21,252 nucleotides of DNA from the IMG/VR virus record IMGVR_UViG_3300006875_000209, positions 1 to 21,252 of that record; one strand, written 5' to 3'. Under the pieces are notes generated by a model. That model saw only the letters and a list, made by a program, of their open reading frames with translations, did not search any database and was not told where the DNA came from. This DNA is from a virus. Shown here piece by piece: positions 1 to 6,908 of this stretch. How positions within the stretch are numbered: position 1 is the stretch's first letter; every line of letters begins with the position of its first letter. The position numbers and the translations under genes were made by a program.

Positions 1-2
1 CA

Positions 3-1622
3 GTTTCGTGCAATTTAGGTACCGTCCATTTCGACGGTGCCGCTGATAACCTAGGGTTATCTCACAACATTGGACGTTTGAGCATCGGTTCAGGGTCAAC
101 CCATACCGTTACTATGGGGACTTGCACAGTAACTCTTACTGGAGCAAGTGCTACTGTATTTAATATCAACTCATCCACTGGCCTCACCTTTAATAAGGGA
201 ACATTCATTCTAATCATGAGCGGGACTGCTTCCCTTGCGAATTTCAACGGCTCAGGAACGATGCCTGACGTTAGGTTTACTGGCTCAGGGGCTTGCGGGT
301 TTGTCACAACGGCTGGAACGACATTTACAAATCTCACCAGAACCGGGACTGCGGCCAAGACGGATTCTTTCCTAATCATAGGAAACTATACGGTAACAAC
401 CGCTTTAAATATTAACGGTAACTCAGTCACAAACAGGATGCTTGTAAACTCAAACACTCTAGGAACCCAGAGGACGTTTACGACTACGGGGTGTACCGTA
501 ACAGTAACTAATACTGATTTTAGAGATATTAATATGAGCGTTGCGATTGACCTATCAGCAATCACAGGACTATCTGGAGATTGCGGTGGGAATAACGCTA
601 ACATAACTCTCACTTCTCCAACGACTCAGACTTGGAATGGATCAACTGGGAGCGCATCAACTGCGGCTTCGTGGACTTCTAGGACACCTCTTCCGCAAGA
701 TACCGTGGCTGTAACAAGCGGAACTGTTACGTTTGATATGCCAAGGTCAGGGAAAGATATTACATTCTCTGGGACTGGAAATGGGACTTTTAATACGGGT
801 ACTGAAGTTTATGGGTCTCTTACTCTAAGAAGCGGAATGACCTATACCCAGACAGCTACCATAACTCTATCTAGCAGAGCATCAGCCACATTAACTTGTG
901 CGGGAAATACGTTCACCAATATTACACAGAACTCTTTTGGGGGAAGCTATACACTTCAAGATGCTTTAACTCTTAGCGGAACATACACCCTAACAGGCGG
1001 AACGCTTCTCAATACTAGTAATTTCTCAGTCAGTCTTGGGCTGTTTGTTTCGACTGGTTCTTTAACAAGAGCTTTGACTATTGGCTCTGCTACATGGACT
1101 ATCACAAGCGCAGGGCCGACTACTCCTTGGAGCGTTACGGCAACTTTAAGTTTAACCTCTACAGGGTCTACTATTTTCTTATCAAGCGCAAGCGCATCCT
1201 CAAAAACATTCGCAGGAGCTGGACTTGTTTACAATGATTTAAAAATAGCTGGTGGCGGTGCTGGGGCTATTATCATAACTGGGGCAAATACCTTTAATCG
1301 AATCTACACTGACGGATTGGGGACTAAATCAATTACGCTTCCAGGCTCTACGACAACGACTATTGTTTCGGGTCTAGGGCTTGCTAATGGAACAAACATC
1401 ATCACCTTCACAGCCTCCGCTGGCTCTGCGACAGTCTCTAAATCAGGCGGTGGAACCGTAGGATGGGATTATGTAAGTCTAACGAATATCCCAGCTGTTC
1501 AGACCTCAACATGGTACGCAGGGACTCATTCAACGGATGGTTTAGGTAATACAAACTGGATATTTACTGACCCTCCATCAAGCGGTCTAATTTCACGCTT
1601 AATGCTATTAGGAGTTGGGTGA
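3..1622 (+). CDS. Beta-rich repetitive phage structural/adhesin protein, C-terminal part (5' end outside window)
   Basis: The frame is open from the left edge, so the gene starts upstream. A TTG at 78 is an internal codon, not a convincing start. The visible 539 residues are dominated by Thr, Ser, Gly and Asn, with alternating hydrophobic residues and almost no charged residues. This composition suits a long beta-sheet or beta-helix fold, as in tail fibres, head fibres and surface-decorating phage proteins. Short phrases such as TWNGSTGSASTAASW and WYAGTHSTDGLGNTNW resemble segments I associate with uncharacterised virion proteins. No transmembrane segment, enzymatic motif or chaperone domain is visible. 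It sits directly before the small membrane genes, consistent with the end of a late structural operon. The role as virion surface protein is inferred from composition and position; the exact part is unknown. Confidence 0.75.
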   Translation, partial: VSCNLGTVHFDGAADNLGLSHNIGRLSIGSGSTHTVTMGTCTVTLTGASATVFNINSSTGLTFNKGTFILIMSGTASLANFNGSGTMPDVRFTGSGACGFVTTAGTTFTNLTRTGTAAKTDSFLIIGNYTVTTALNINGNSVTNRMLVNSNTLGTQRTFTTTGCTVTVTNTDFRDINMSVAIDLSAITGLSGDCGGNNANITLTSPTTQTWNGSTGSASTAASWTSRTPLPQDTVAVTSGTVTFDMPRSGKDITFSGTGNGTFNTGTEVYGSLTLRSGMTYTQTATITLSSRASATLTCAGNTFTNITQNSFGGSYTLQDALTLSGTYTLTGGTLLNTSNFSVSLGLFVSTGSLTRALTIGSATWTITSAGPTTPWSVTATLSLTSTGSTIFLSSASASSKTFAGAGLVYNDLKIAGGGAGAIIITGANTFNRIYTDGLGTKSITLPGSTTTTIVSGLGLANGTNIITFTASAGSATVSKSGGGTVGWDYVSLTNIPAVQTSTWYAGTHSTDGLGNTNWIFTDPPSSGLISRLMLLGVG

Positions 1623-1861
1623 TGGATACGCATGACATATTAACTTTAGTAGGTGTTATTTCGGCAATACTAGTTCACGCCTTTGCGACAGTGTGGTGGG
1701 CTTCAAAGGTAAGCACAACGCTAAGCAACATACTTCTTGCTCTAGTTAAGATTGACTCTGAGTTTGAGAAAAGAGATAAGCAGATAAGTAAACTTTGGGA
1801 GAAAGTTGATTCCCATTCTGAGACTTTATCGGCGCACTCAGCGATTATCGGCAAGAAATGA
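1622..1861 (+). CDS. Small membrane protein with N-terminal helix and C-terminal coiled coil
   Basis: This 79-residue protein has one hydrophobic segment at about residues 6-27 (LVGVISAILVHAF region), followed by a charged heptad-like tail ending in GKK. The architecture recalls phage holin-associated or XhlA-like proteins, but there is no family signature I can name. The ATG at 1622 overlaps the TGA of the structural gene (TGATG) and has AGGAG seven bases upstream. A GTG three bases earlier is a poorer choice. It is the first of five consecutive small membrane or lipoprotein-type genes, which suggests a lysis or envelope-interaction cassette. The membrane location is well supported; the function is an inference. 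Confidence 0.75.
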   Translation: MDTHDILTLVGVISAILVHAFATVWWASKVSTTLSNILLALVKIDSEFEKRDKQISKLWEKVDSHSETLSAHSAIIGKK

Positions 1862-2016
1862 GTAAGTTAGATAAGGCTTTATTGTTACTGAGAAAAGCCA
1901 AAATTTTTGCTCACCAGCAGTTCAGCGGGACGCTTGGAAGGACTGAGTTATTGGATGAAATAAACGATTTTGAACTAGAACTAATCAAGGAGGAAGTCAA
2001 TGGAAAAGCTGTTTAG
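1858..2016 (+). CDS. Hypothetical 52-residue protein
   Basis: A short, charged, probably helical soluble protein (starts MSKLDKALLLLRKAK, ends KEEVNGKAV). The ATG overlaps the preceding stop codon (ATGA), typical of translational coupling. The 3' end overlaps the next gene by 17 bases, and that gene's ribosome binding site lies inside it. I do not recognise a family. Start/stop coupling on the 5' side and unbroken packing favour a real gene. The lack of a clear ribosome binding site of its own and the overlap with the next gene lower confidence. Confidence 0.55.
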   Translation: MSKLDKALLLLRKAKIFAHQQFSGTLGRTELLDEINDFELELIKEEVNGKAV

Positions 2017-2197
2017 TTTAATTCGCCTAGAGCCTTTAAAGGGGAGTAGGACTCAGTTTACGATTATTTCCGGTCTTGCTTTAAACGCTCTTGTTCAGTT
2101 GGGGATTATTCATCTTACCCCTGAGCAGTTAAAGACCGTGAATGATTTTCTAATTTTAATAGGGTCATATTTCTTTGCAGAGAAAGTGAGCAAATAA
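2000..2197 (+). CDS. Small hydrophobic phage protein, holin-like
   Basis: A 65-residue protein with two hydrophobic stretches, about residues 20-38 (TIISGLALNALVQLGIIHL) and 48-60 (DFLILIGSYFFAE), separated by a short polar turn containing TPEQLKTVNDF. A strong AAGGAGG lies about six bases upstream of the ATG. The stop overlaps the next ATG (TAATG). Size, membrane segments and position among other small membrane genes after a structural gene fit a holin or holin-accessory protein. No holin family signature is certain, so the role is inferred from context. Confidence 0.75.
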   Translation: MEKLFSLIRLEPLKGSRTQFTIISGLALNALVQLGIIHLTPEQLKTVNDFLILIGSYFFAEKVSK

Positions 2198-2493
2198 TGA
2201 AAAGATTACGAAACTATCTACTAATTTTAGTAGTTTTTAGTACGTTTAGTATTTGTGGATGCGCTTGGATTAAGGATCAGAAAGCGAGCGTCACGGCTTG
2301 TTACAACGATCCAGTATGCTTTGATAAAGCCTTAGCCTCAGCCCACGATGCGGGTGAGAAGGCGGGGGATTTAGCTAGCCTATCAGGGTTTCCCTGGGCT
2401 GAGAAAGTGGCGAAGCCATTAGCGGGGTACACTGTCTTGCTCTTTACTCTTGCGGTGTTGGGTAATAAGAAGCGTAAGGAAAATCAATCATGA
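2197..2493 (+). CDS. Predicted lipoprotein with C-terminal membrane helix
   Basis: The 98-residue product begins MKRLRN, then a hydrophobic stretch ending in a lipobox-like SICGC at about residues 18-22, so it is probably processed by signal peptidase II and lipid-anchored. The middle contains two more cysteines (TACYNDPVCF), and residues about 76-88 (GYTVLLFTLAVLG) form a second hydrophobic segment before a basic tail. A lipoprotein in a lysis-like cassette invites comparison with outer-membrane spanin subunits, but the C-terminal hydrophobic helix is not typical of o-spanins. It starts at the TAATG overlap and ends in an ATGA overlap, so it is tightly coupled to its neighbours. If it is a lipoprotein, a host with lipoprotein processing is implied. 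The function is unproven. Confidence 0.75.
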   Translation: MKRLRNYLLILVVFSTFSICGCAWIKDQKASVTACYNDPVCFDKALASAHDAGEKAGDLASLSGFPWAEKVAKPLAGYTVLLFTLAVLGNKKRKENQS

Positions 2494-2798
2494 ATCCTAA
2501 AACTGCGTCATTTTTTAGGAAATTATTTCTTGTCTTGTTAATCATTACCGATGTTTTAATGCTCGGCTCTTGGTGGCTCGGAGGTCATTTTACGTTCTTT
2601 TGGGTTTTCGTCGGTATCAACGTCTGCGTTTTAGTTGGGGAAGTTGTTAATTCTCTATGGGTTTATAAGAAGACTCTCTCCACGCAGGTTACAAAGACCG
2701 TTGAGCAGGGAGGGAAGAAGGCTTTCTTTTCTTATTCTGCTGTGGTTCTATTGGTTGCGACTATGGTCTTATTAGCATTTCACTTGCTGATTCATTGA
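2490..2798 (+). CDS. Small membrane protein with three predicted helices
   Basis: The 102-residue protein has three hydrophobic segments: about residues 11-29 (LFLVLLIITDVLMLGSWWL), 34-54 (FTFFWVFVGINVCVLVGEVV) and 80-100 (FSYSAVVLLVATMVLLAFHLL). The loop between helices two and three is basic. AAGGAA lies eight bases before the ATG, and the ATGA overlap couples it to the lipoprotein gene. A multi-helix small membrane protein at this place suits a holin, but no family is recognised and it could equally be a superinfection-exclusion protein. Confidence 0.75.
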   Translation: MNPKTASFFRKLFLVLLIITDVLMLGSWWLGGHFTFFWVFVGINVCVLVGEVVNSLWVYKKTLSTQVTKTVEQGGKKAFFSYSAVVLLVATMVLLAFHLLIH

Positions 2799-2807
2799 TC
2801 TTTATTC

Positions 2808-2827
2808 TTATACCATAAAGGGTATAA
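2808..2827 (+). repeat. 7-bp perfect inverted repeat (hairpin) before the next membrane gene
   Basis: TTATACC and GGTATAA are perfect inverted repeats separated by six bases. They lie just after the stop at 2798 and end about 13 bases before the GTG start at 2841, next to its GGAG. There is no T-run, so it is not a classical terminator. It could modulate translation of the next gene or be an operator. The function is inferred only. Confidence 0.4.
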
Positions 2828-2840
2828 AGGGAGTCAAGCT

Positions 2841-3311
2841 GTGCATTTTTTATTGCTAATTTGTGCATTTATACCCGTTCTGGTATACGCATTTTCTTAC
2901 TCCATTGGTGGCCGTGATACAGCTCCGTTAGTACGCCCTCGGATTTGGCGGCGAATCATCGCACCTCTCGCTCTAACCATCCCCTTAATTATATCTCATA
3001 AGCTATATTTCACCCCCGCAATTATATCTCCTTTTGTATATATCGGGGCGATGTACCTAACGAAATATGGAGGCGAAACTCTATGGCAAAAAGTAAGAGG
3101 AAGGGTGTGGAGCGGACTAGTCGTCGGTCTAGCAAGCCTTCCGCTTGCGTTGTCTGCTCAATCATGGAGCTTATTAATCGCTCAAGTAGCCCTAGCAGTC
3201 TCGTCGCATTTGGCGTTAGGATTGATGAATCCACTCAAGGCGGAGTACGAGGAGTTCTTAATTTCGTTACTTACCGTGGCTCTTGTTCCTTTCATGGTGT
3301 TCCATGTCTAA
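2841..3311 (+). CDS. Polytopic membrane protein, unknown function
   Basis: A 156-residue protein with a GTG start, preceded by GGAG with a seven-base spacer. Hydrophobic segments are visible at about residues 2-20, 40-52, 58-74, 92-108, 112-128 and 140-155, separated by basic loops such as RPRIWRR, so four to six helices are expected. It is larger than usual holins. No transporter or enzyme motif is recognised. It ends inside the start of the next gene (ATGTCTAA overlap). The membrane location is firm; the role in lysis or immunity is speculative. Confidence 0.7.
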   Translation: MHFLLLICAFIPVLVYAFSYSIGGRDTAPLVRPRIWRRIIAPLALTIPLIISHKLYFTPAIISPFVYIGAMYLTKYGGETLWQKVRGRVWSGLVVGLASLPLALSAQSWSLLIAQVALAVSSHLALGLMNPLKAEYEEFLISLLTVALVPFMVFHV

Positions 3312-3465
3312 AAAACCGACGAAAGAGGAGATGATAGCGATGGTGGCAAACGAGTATTATGAGTTCTTGATTAAAAAAAGAACCGGGAAGGCTTTAAGAA
3401 AGCATTGTTTTGATGCTACCGATAAGTTCATGGTTGCGATGGCTAGTCTAAGAGAACACAAGTGA
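3304..3465 (+). CDS. Hypothetical 53-residue basic protein
   Basis: A small charged, probably helical protein starting MSKKPTKEEMIAMVANEYYEF and rich in Lys and Arg. I prefer the ATG at 3304 over an in-frame TTG at 3283, because the extra residues come from the coding region of the previous gene and look arbitrary. There is no strong ribosome binding site, so translation is probably coupled through the eight-base overlap with the upstream gene. It overlaps the next start as GTGA. No family is recognised. Confidence 0.6.
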   Translation: MSKKPTKEEMIAMVANEYYEFLIKKRTGKALRKHCFDATDKFMVAMASLREHK

Positions 3466-3641
3466 GAATAAGCATAAGGCAGTACGATACAGATTATATC
3501 GTTGAAACCTCACATGATGAAGTCACTCTAACTGAAATTCTTTGTTTATTCGGAGGATTGCTTCGTTCCGCAGGATTCTCCTTCGACGGAGAAATTGATA
3601 TTGTCACAGCCCCCCAAGACTCAGACAGAAAAGACGAATAG
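3462..3641 (+). CDS. Hypothetical 59-residue protein
   Basis: Starts at a GTG overlapping the previous stop (GTGA). It begins MRISIRQYDTDYIVETSHDE, then a short hydrophobic helix (EILCLFGGLLRSAGF) and an acidic end. The Asp/Glu-rich beginning and FDGEIDIV segment suggest a small alpha/beta fold. It is the last gene before the inverted homing endonuclease insertion. I recognise no family; support comes from the start/stop coupling and plausible composition. Confidence 0.5.
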   Translation: MRISIRQYDTDYIVETSHDEVTLTEILCLFGGLLRSAGFSFDGEIDIVTAPQDSDRKDE

Positions 3642-3648
3642 TAAGATA

Positions 3649-4200
3649 TTATTTTTTTGGATAAAATTTACCAGTTTTTTTTATAAACTTACCACCGCAT
3701 GGTTGAGTCATGGCTCTCTCGACGCTCCAACCTCTAGTGAATATCCTTTTAAAAAGCTCCTGTCTTTTGATTCTAAACGGGAGTTCTTTAACCCATATTC
3801 CACAGGTTTTGGATTCTCCCCTGTATTCTATGAGTCTATTGTAGTTCCTATTATTAGACTGTTCAAATCTTGTAGCCCACTTACAATTTTCTTTACAGTA
3901 ATTTCCGTTTACATCGATTCGATCAAGAGAAGTATTGGGATTTTCTTTTTTGTGCTTGTAGTAAGACTCTCCCATATCCTCAAGAAAGTTTTTGTACTCA
4001 TCCCACCTTTCACAAACAGATATTCCTCTTCCCCCGTAAAATTTATAATCAAACCTAGAAGAATTATTACATCTTTGTCTCATATTAACCCAACAAAGAT
4101 AGATCGGCTCTCTGGTGTTTTGGGAATTTCTTATGGAATAACCATGTTTGTAATGTGCGCTATCTTTTCCTTTGGGCTTAGGACTAACTCCTTTTGGCAT
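3649..4200 (-). CDS. Free-standing HNH homing endonuclease with C-terminal helix-turn-helix
   Basis: The 183-residue protein carries a pattern typical of phage HNH endonucleases. Residues 37-69 hold WVNMRQRCNN, YGGRGISVC and RW; residues 91-118 hold SLDRIDVNGNYCKENCKWA and EQSNNR, the catalytic core. Residues about 128-167 (KTCGIWVKEL, then RGWSVERAMTQP) match the DNA-binding segment that often follows this nuclease. GGAGAT precedes the ATG. It is transcribed against the surrounding late genes and is visibly more AT-rich than they are, which indicates recent acquisition. Such genes cut a cognate site in DNA lacking the insertion and spread by repair. No intron boundary is evident on either side. 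Confidence 0.9.
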   Translation of the reverse strand: MPKGVSPKPKGKDSAHYKHGYSIRNSQNTREPIYLCWVNMRQRCNNSSRFDYKFYGGRGISVCERWDEYKNFLEDMGESYYKHKKENPNTSLDRIDVNGNYCKENCKWATRFEQSNNRNYNRLIEYRGESKTCGIWVKELPFRIKRQELFKRIFTRGWSVERAMTQPCGGKFIKKTGKFYPKK

Positions 4201-4232
4201 TTTAATCTCCTTATTGGTTACTGGAGTATATC

Positions 4233-4961
4233 ATGAAAGATGGGAAGAGTAAAGTTTTATGCCTAGACATTGAGGTTTCTCCGATAATAGGATATTCGTG
4301 GTCACTATACGAAACAAACGTAATAAAGAGAATCAAGACTTTCACCATCCTATCCGTTGCCTACCAGTGGCTAGGTCAAAAAACACAAGTCATAGCTTGT
4401 GACTCGCAATCGGAGAAATCCCTTCTCCTAAAACTCCATAAACTCCTAGATGAAGCTGAGATAGTCGTGGCTCACAACGGTGACTCCTTTGACATCAAGA
4501 AGATCAACGCCCGGCTTATAGCCTATAAGATAACCCCGCCTAGCCCGTATAGAACCATAGACACTAAGAAAGTCTCCAAATCAGTCGCCGCTTTTGATTC
4601 TAATTCTCTGAATAACCTCGGCATTGACCTAGATGAAGGCGAGAAGATCAAGCACCGTGGCTTTGATATGTGGGAAGGGTGCATGGCTGGCAGTAAGCGG
4701 GATTGGCGGGACATGAAGAGGTATAATAAGAAGGATGTGGATTTACTAGCCCGAATTTATCTGAGATTACGCCCTTGGATTAAGAACTTCCCGGACTTAC
4801 GAACCAATAGAGAGTCCTGCCCCAAGTGCCAGTCCTCTAATGTTATTAAGCGGGGAATGTCTCTGAATAAGCTGGTGGTCTATCAAAGATTTCAATGCCA
4901 AAACTGCGGCGGGTGGCACCGGGAATCAATCAAGTCTCTTGAAAAGAAGCGTTTAGTTTAG
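4233..4961 (+). CDS. DEDD-type 3'-5' exonuclease (RNase H-like) with C-terminal zinc ribbon
   Basis: The 242-residue protein has an exonuclease fold: LDIEV at 11-15 gives the first acidic pair, HNGDSFDIKKINAR at 81-94 is motif II, and YNKKDVD at 164-170 is the YxxxD motif III. This matches RNase_H_2/YprB-like and polymerase-proofreading-like nucleases. At the C-terminus CPKC (196-199) and CQNC (222-225) form a zinc ribbon, likely for nucleic acid binding. GGAG lies six bases before the ATG. It is placed with the late plus-strand genes rather than the replication cluster, so it may act in packaging, DNA processing or host DNA degradation. The fold is confident; the substrate is unknown. Confidence 0.85.
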   Translation: MKDGKSKVLCLDIEVSPIIGYSWSLYETNVIKRIKTFTILSVAYQWLGQKTQVIACDSQSEKSLLLKLHKLLDEAEIVVAHNGDSFDIKKINARLIAYKITPPSPYRTIDTKKVSKSVAAFDSNSLNNLGIDLDEGEKIKHRGFDMWEGCMAGSKRDWRDMKRYNKKDVDLLARIYLRLRPWIKNFPDLRTNRESCPKCQSSNVIKRGMSLNKLVVYQRFQCQNCGGWHRESIKSLEKKRLV

Positions 4962-5097
4962 ATAATCGCTTCATGGCTGAAGATAGCTTTCTCTGACACT
5001 CAAAACACATCTTGTTTCGAGAGGTATATTTTCTGGTTCTGCTACAATGCCGAATGACCTTCTCGATGGTTCTAATGACTGATTCTATGTTTACCAT
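4930..5097 (-). CDS. Hypothetical 55-residue basic protein with a CxxC pair
   Basis: The last gene of the minus module. It starts at an ATG overlapping the stop of the preceding membrane microprotein (ATGGTAA arrangement). The sequence is strongly basic (HCSRTRKYTSRNKMCFECQRK) with a CFEC pair and an upstream Cys and His, so metal or nucleic-acid binding is possible. Its 3' end overlaps the 3' end of the exonuclease gene on the opposite strand by 32 bases, a convergent junction. A longer version from a TTG at 5181 would overlap the membrane microprotein extensively and is not favoured. Confidence 0.5.
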   Translation of the reverse strand: MVNIESVIRTIEKVIRHCSRTRKYTSRNKMCFECQRKLSSAMKRLSKLNASFQET

Positions 5098-5204
5098 GCC
5101 CCAAGCATCCTTCCTAGCCATAATACGAAGAGGATGAAGATAGTGGTTACTTCGATTACTAAAACCAGGTTTAACCACCAATTTAACGGGTCACAGTCTC
5201 TCAT
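5091..5204 (-). CDS. Single-helix membrane microprotein (37 residues)
   Basis: The start ATG overlaps the stop of the YopX gene (ATGA), and its own stop overlaps the next start. The product begins MRDCDPLNWWLN and continues with one long hydrophobic helix (LVLVIEVTTIFILFVLW) ending in a short basic tail (LGRMLGAW). An aromatic belt at the N-terminal side and a basic C-terminus fit a one-pass membrane protein. No family is known to me. It is one of three similar membrane microproteins in this operon. Confidence 0.5.
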   Translation of the reverse strand: MRDCDPLNWWLNLVLVIEVTTIFILFVLWLGRMLGAW

Positions 5205-5587
5205 TCCACACCGCCCTTTCCCGCATCCAGAAGCTCTGGGTTTTCGTAGAGGTTTCCGATGACTTCACATTCTCTTTCGTACAATTCATGTTGAAGAATA
5301 CAGGCTTCGCACCAAAAACACCCGCCGTCAAAGTAAACCTCGCCATTGCCGATATTAGTTTTTAAAATATCCCCCTCGTAGATTTCCTTCCCGTTCTTGT
5401 CCTTTAGGCCGGTGAATTGCATAAGTTTTAGGTCTTGCCAGTCTCCCTCGGTGCCACAAAAAAGATGTCCTGTGTCGCTCAATCCAGTAATAAATTTAAG
5501 TGTGTTTCCAGCCTCTATGTCGGACTCGAAATCATAAACCATAAACCTTATTTTCTCATACCACGCCCTGAATTTAATTTCCCGCAT
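5201..5587 (-). CDS. YopX family protein
   Basis: The 128-residue product begins MREIKFRAWYEK, the usual start of YopX-family phage proteins. It then shows LMQFTGLKDKNGKEIYEGDILK at about 69-90, the family's most conserved block, and ends with CEVIGNLYENPELL, another typical element. Its biochemical role is unknown. The ATG at 5587 has GGGGAGG upstream and gives the family's normal N-terminus, so a longer reading from 5629 is rejected. The gene overlaps the upstream coiled-coil gene slightly and ends in an ATGA with the next microprotein. Such genes are frequent in early accessory regions of phages. Confidence 0.9.
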   Translation of the reverse strand: MREIKFRAWYEKIRFMVYDFESDIEAGNTLKFITGLSDTGHLFCGTEGDWQDLKLMQFTGLKDKNGKEIYEGDILKTNIGNGEVYFDGGCFWCEACILQHELYERECEVIGNLYENPELLDAGKGGVE

Positions 5588-6113
5588 CCTGTCCTCCCCT
5601 GATCTGTTCGAGGGCTTTGTCAGCAACATCTCTATCTATTTTTTCAATGATGTAATGATCTGAGAAATATTCCAACGCCTCCACCGCCAGCTTGAGTTTG
5701 GATTCCAACTCTAAAATAATGCTTCCTCTTGCGGCGGAAGTTTCTCTACACATCTGAGTTTCAGACGCATAGTTAGAGATTTCCGTTACCATTTCTTTCT
5801 TTAAACTCTCAATCTCGGACTCAAGAGAGGCGGTTTTTTGGATCAGGAAATTTCTATCCTGCGTCACCGAATCTCTTGAATTTATCGCCGCTTGATAATC
5901 TGTTAACAAAACAGCTTTGGAACCCTCTAGCTCCCTAATCCTCTCGTCACGGCGGATGAGAGCGTCCGCAAATAAATAAGTCATAGAATTTAAATTCCCC
6001 AAAACTATAGTTTTTACATCCTCTTGGTCGTAAGTTCCAGGTTCGCCCCACTCCATTGACTCAATAAATTTATTTTTGATCGCTTCCGCTTCCTCGTTAT
6101 GATCTTGAGTCAT
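5574..6113 (-). CDS. Coiled-coil phage protein
   Basis: A 179-residue protein, mostly helical. Residues about 61-125 form a heptad-rich coiled coil (RRDERIRELEGSKAVLL, then LIQKTASLESEIESLKKE), followed by a shorter helical region ending ALEQIRGGQDAGN. The phrase ELESKLKLAVEALEYFSDH resembles the 'LAEALRE' segments common in small phage early proteins. GAGGTGTGAG stands just before the ATG at 6113, which directly follows the upstream stop. Eleven extra residues from an upstream start at 6146 would only overlap the preceding gene. The function is unknown; possibly a scaffold for protein interaction. Confidence 0.75.
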   Translation of the reverse strand: MTQDHNEEAEAIKNKFIESMEWGEPGTYDQEDVKTIVLGNLNSMTYLFADALIRRDERIRELEGSKAVLLTDYQAAINSRDSVTQDRNFLIQKTASLESEIESLKKEMVTEISNYASETQMCRETSAARGSIILELESKLKLAVEALEYFSDHYIIEKIDRDVADKALEQIRGGQDAGN

Positions 6114-6114
6114 C

Positions 6115-6306
6115 TCACACCTCGAATATTTTGTATTGGCTGGCATAGTAAGAATCCACGGCCTTATCAGCTTTCATTTCTTTTAGGGCTTGCCGTGCTT
6201 CCGCTTTTGTTTCAAACCCGAAACCTGCGTCTTTTAAAGACTCTGCTTCTTTCTTATTGAAAGCCAAGACGTATTCTATCGCCTTCGCTTCTTCCTTCGG
6301 GGTCAT
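6115..6306 (-). CDS. Hypothetical 63-residue protein
   Basis: A charged, helical protein with many Lys, Glu and Ala residues (for example EEAKAIEYVLAFNKKEAESLK and KAEARQALKEMKADKA). The pattern of an aromatic residue, a turn and ARQALKEM looks like the conserved tail of small proteins in phage accessory operons, but I cannot name the family. The ATG overlaps the stop of the upstream cysteine-rich gene (ATGA), and the downstream start is two bases past its stop. Solid as a gene by packing, unknown in function. Confidence 0.7.
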   Translation of the reverse strand: MTPKEEAKAIEYVLAFNKKEAESLKDAGFGFETKAEARQALKEMKADKAVDSYYASQYKIFEV

Positions 6307-6557
6307 GTTAAAGGCTCCTTATGGTTGTCTAGGGCTTGTGCATGATCGGGACAATAATCAATGTTTCTCCCAACTTCTTTTGAATGAAAATCACACATTG
6401 GGGCATCACAAGTCTTGTTTCCTTTAGGGAAATCACACAATTTGGTTCTCGCCTTATCGCACCACTTACACCGTTTTGTCTTTCCGCTTGTGCAGATAAA
6501 TCCTCGAGCTATAATTTTTCCCGCTCCATCCTTTTGCTCGAAATGATTACAACCCAT
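6303..6557 (-). CDS. Cysteine/histidine-rich putative zinc-binding protein
   Basis: The 84-residue product contains eight cysteines and several histidines: CNHF near the start, CTSGKTKRCKWCDK at about 22-35, CDFP and CDAPMCDFH at about 41-57, and YCPDH near residues 68-72. The spacing suggests two structural zinc sites. Proteins of this appearance occur in phage accessory operons without known role. It overlaps the upstream gene by 11 bases and is joined to the downstream gene by ATGA. A DNA- or protein-binding function is inferred only from the zinc-finger-like composition. Confidence 0.75.
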   Translation of the reverse strand: MGCNHFEQKDGAGKIIARGFICTSGKTKRCKWCDKARTKLCDFPKGNKTCDAPMCDFHSKEVGRNIDYCPDHAQALDNHKEPLT

Positions 6558-6768
6558 GCATCACCTTCCCATCTGGTATAAATCCTATTTGATTTCCCCA
6601 ATTATCAATCAGAAACCATCCTTCTTTTCTTTTGCCGCAAGAAAAAGTAGGGCTTGATTTAAACTCGTCAGGAGCGGCGTCTTTATGGAATGGGTCTAAT
6701 CCTCTTTCGTAGTTATCTCCGTAAAAAGGATGCGACTCAGGCTTTTGGTTTTTGGATACCATCTTCAT
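6547..6768 (-). CDS. Hypothetical 73-residue protein
   Basis: A soluble protein with SHPFYGDNYERGLDPFHKD in the first half and a compact beta-like C-terminal half containing FSCGKRKEGWFLIDNWGNQIGFIPDG. The second half, with its Trp, turn and hydrophobic strands, resembles a small beta-barrel, but I recognise no family. GGAGGGG lies eight bases upstream of the ATG at 6768; this sequence is inside the end of the upstream gene, which overlaps here as TGATG. A GTG at 6771 is a weaker start. Confidence 0.7.
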   Translation of the reverse strand: MKMVSKNQKPESHPFYGDNYERGLDPFHKDAAPDEFKSSPTFSCGKRKEGWFLIDNWGNQIGFIPDGKVMHGL

Positions 6769-6908
6769 CACCCCAACCCCTCCGATTCTTTTTTGATATC
6801 TGCGTTTTTTTCTTTGATTTCACACTCAGAACAGAATAATTTTCCTTTTAATTGTTTTAAGTAGGAAAGCACTTGACCGCATCTTTCGCAATAAGCCACA
6901 CCTTTCAC
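6768..6908 (-). CDS. Zinc-ribbon microprotein (46 residues)
   Basis: The product begins MKGVAYCERCGQVLSYLK and has a second pair FCSEC about 16 residues later, giving CxxC-x15-CxxC, a classic rubredoxin or zinc-ribbon knuckle, followed by a charged tail. It starts at a GTG overlapping the stop of the upstream gene (GTGA), with GGAGAA four bases away, and it ends overlapping the next start. Probably a small nucleic-acid- or protein-binding factor. No precise family is identified. Confidence 0.65.
   Translation of the reverse strand: MKGVAYCERCGQVLSYLKQLKGKLFCSECEIKEKNADIKKESEGLG

Noticed and set aside
62-613. Two minus-strand frames over the structural gene
   Set aside because: Antisense readings of a Thr/Ser-rich gene, giving Val/Pro/Leu-rich sequences without ribosome binding sites.
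3022-3334. Frames overlapping the 156-residue membrane gene on both strands
   Set aside because: Shadows; neither has a ribosome binding site or a plausible composition compared with the membrane protein.
3595-4236. 213-residue plus-strand frame over the HNH gene
   Set aside because: Shadow of the HNH endonuclease; composition is Phe/Ser/Ile-rich as expected for an antisense reading of an AT-rich gene.
5098-5181. TTG-started extension of the 55-residue minus-strand protein
   Set aside because: It would overlap almost all of the membrane microprotein, which has better start/stop coupling; no ribosome binding site for the TTG.
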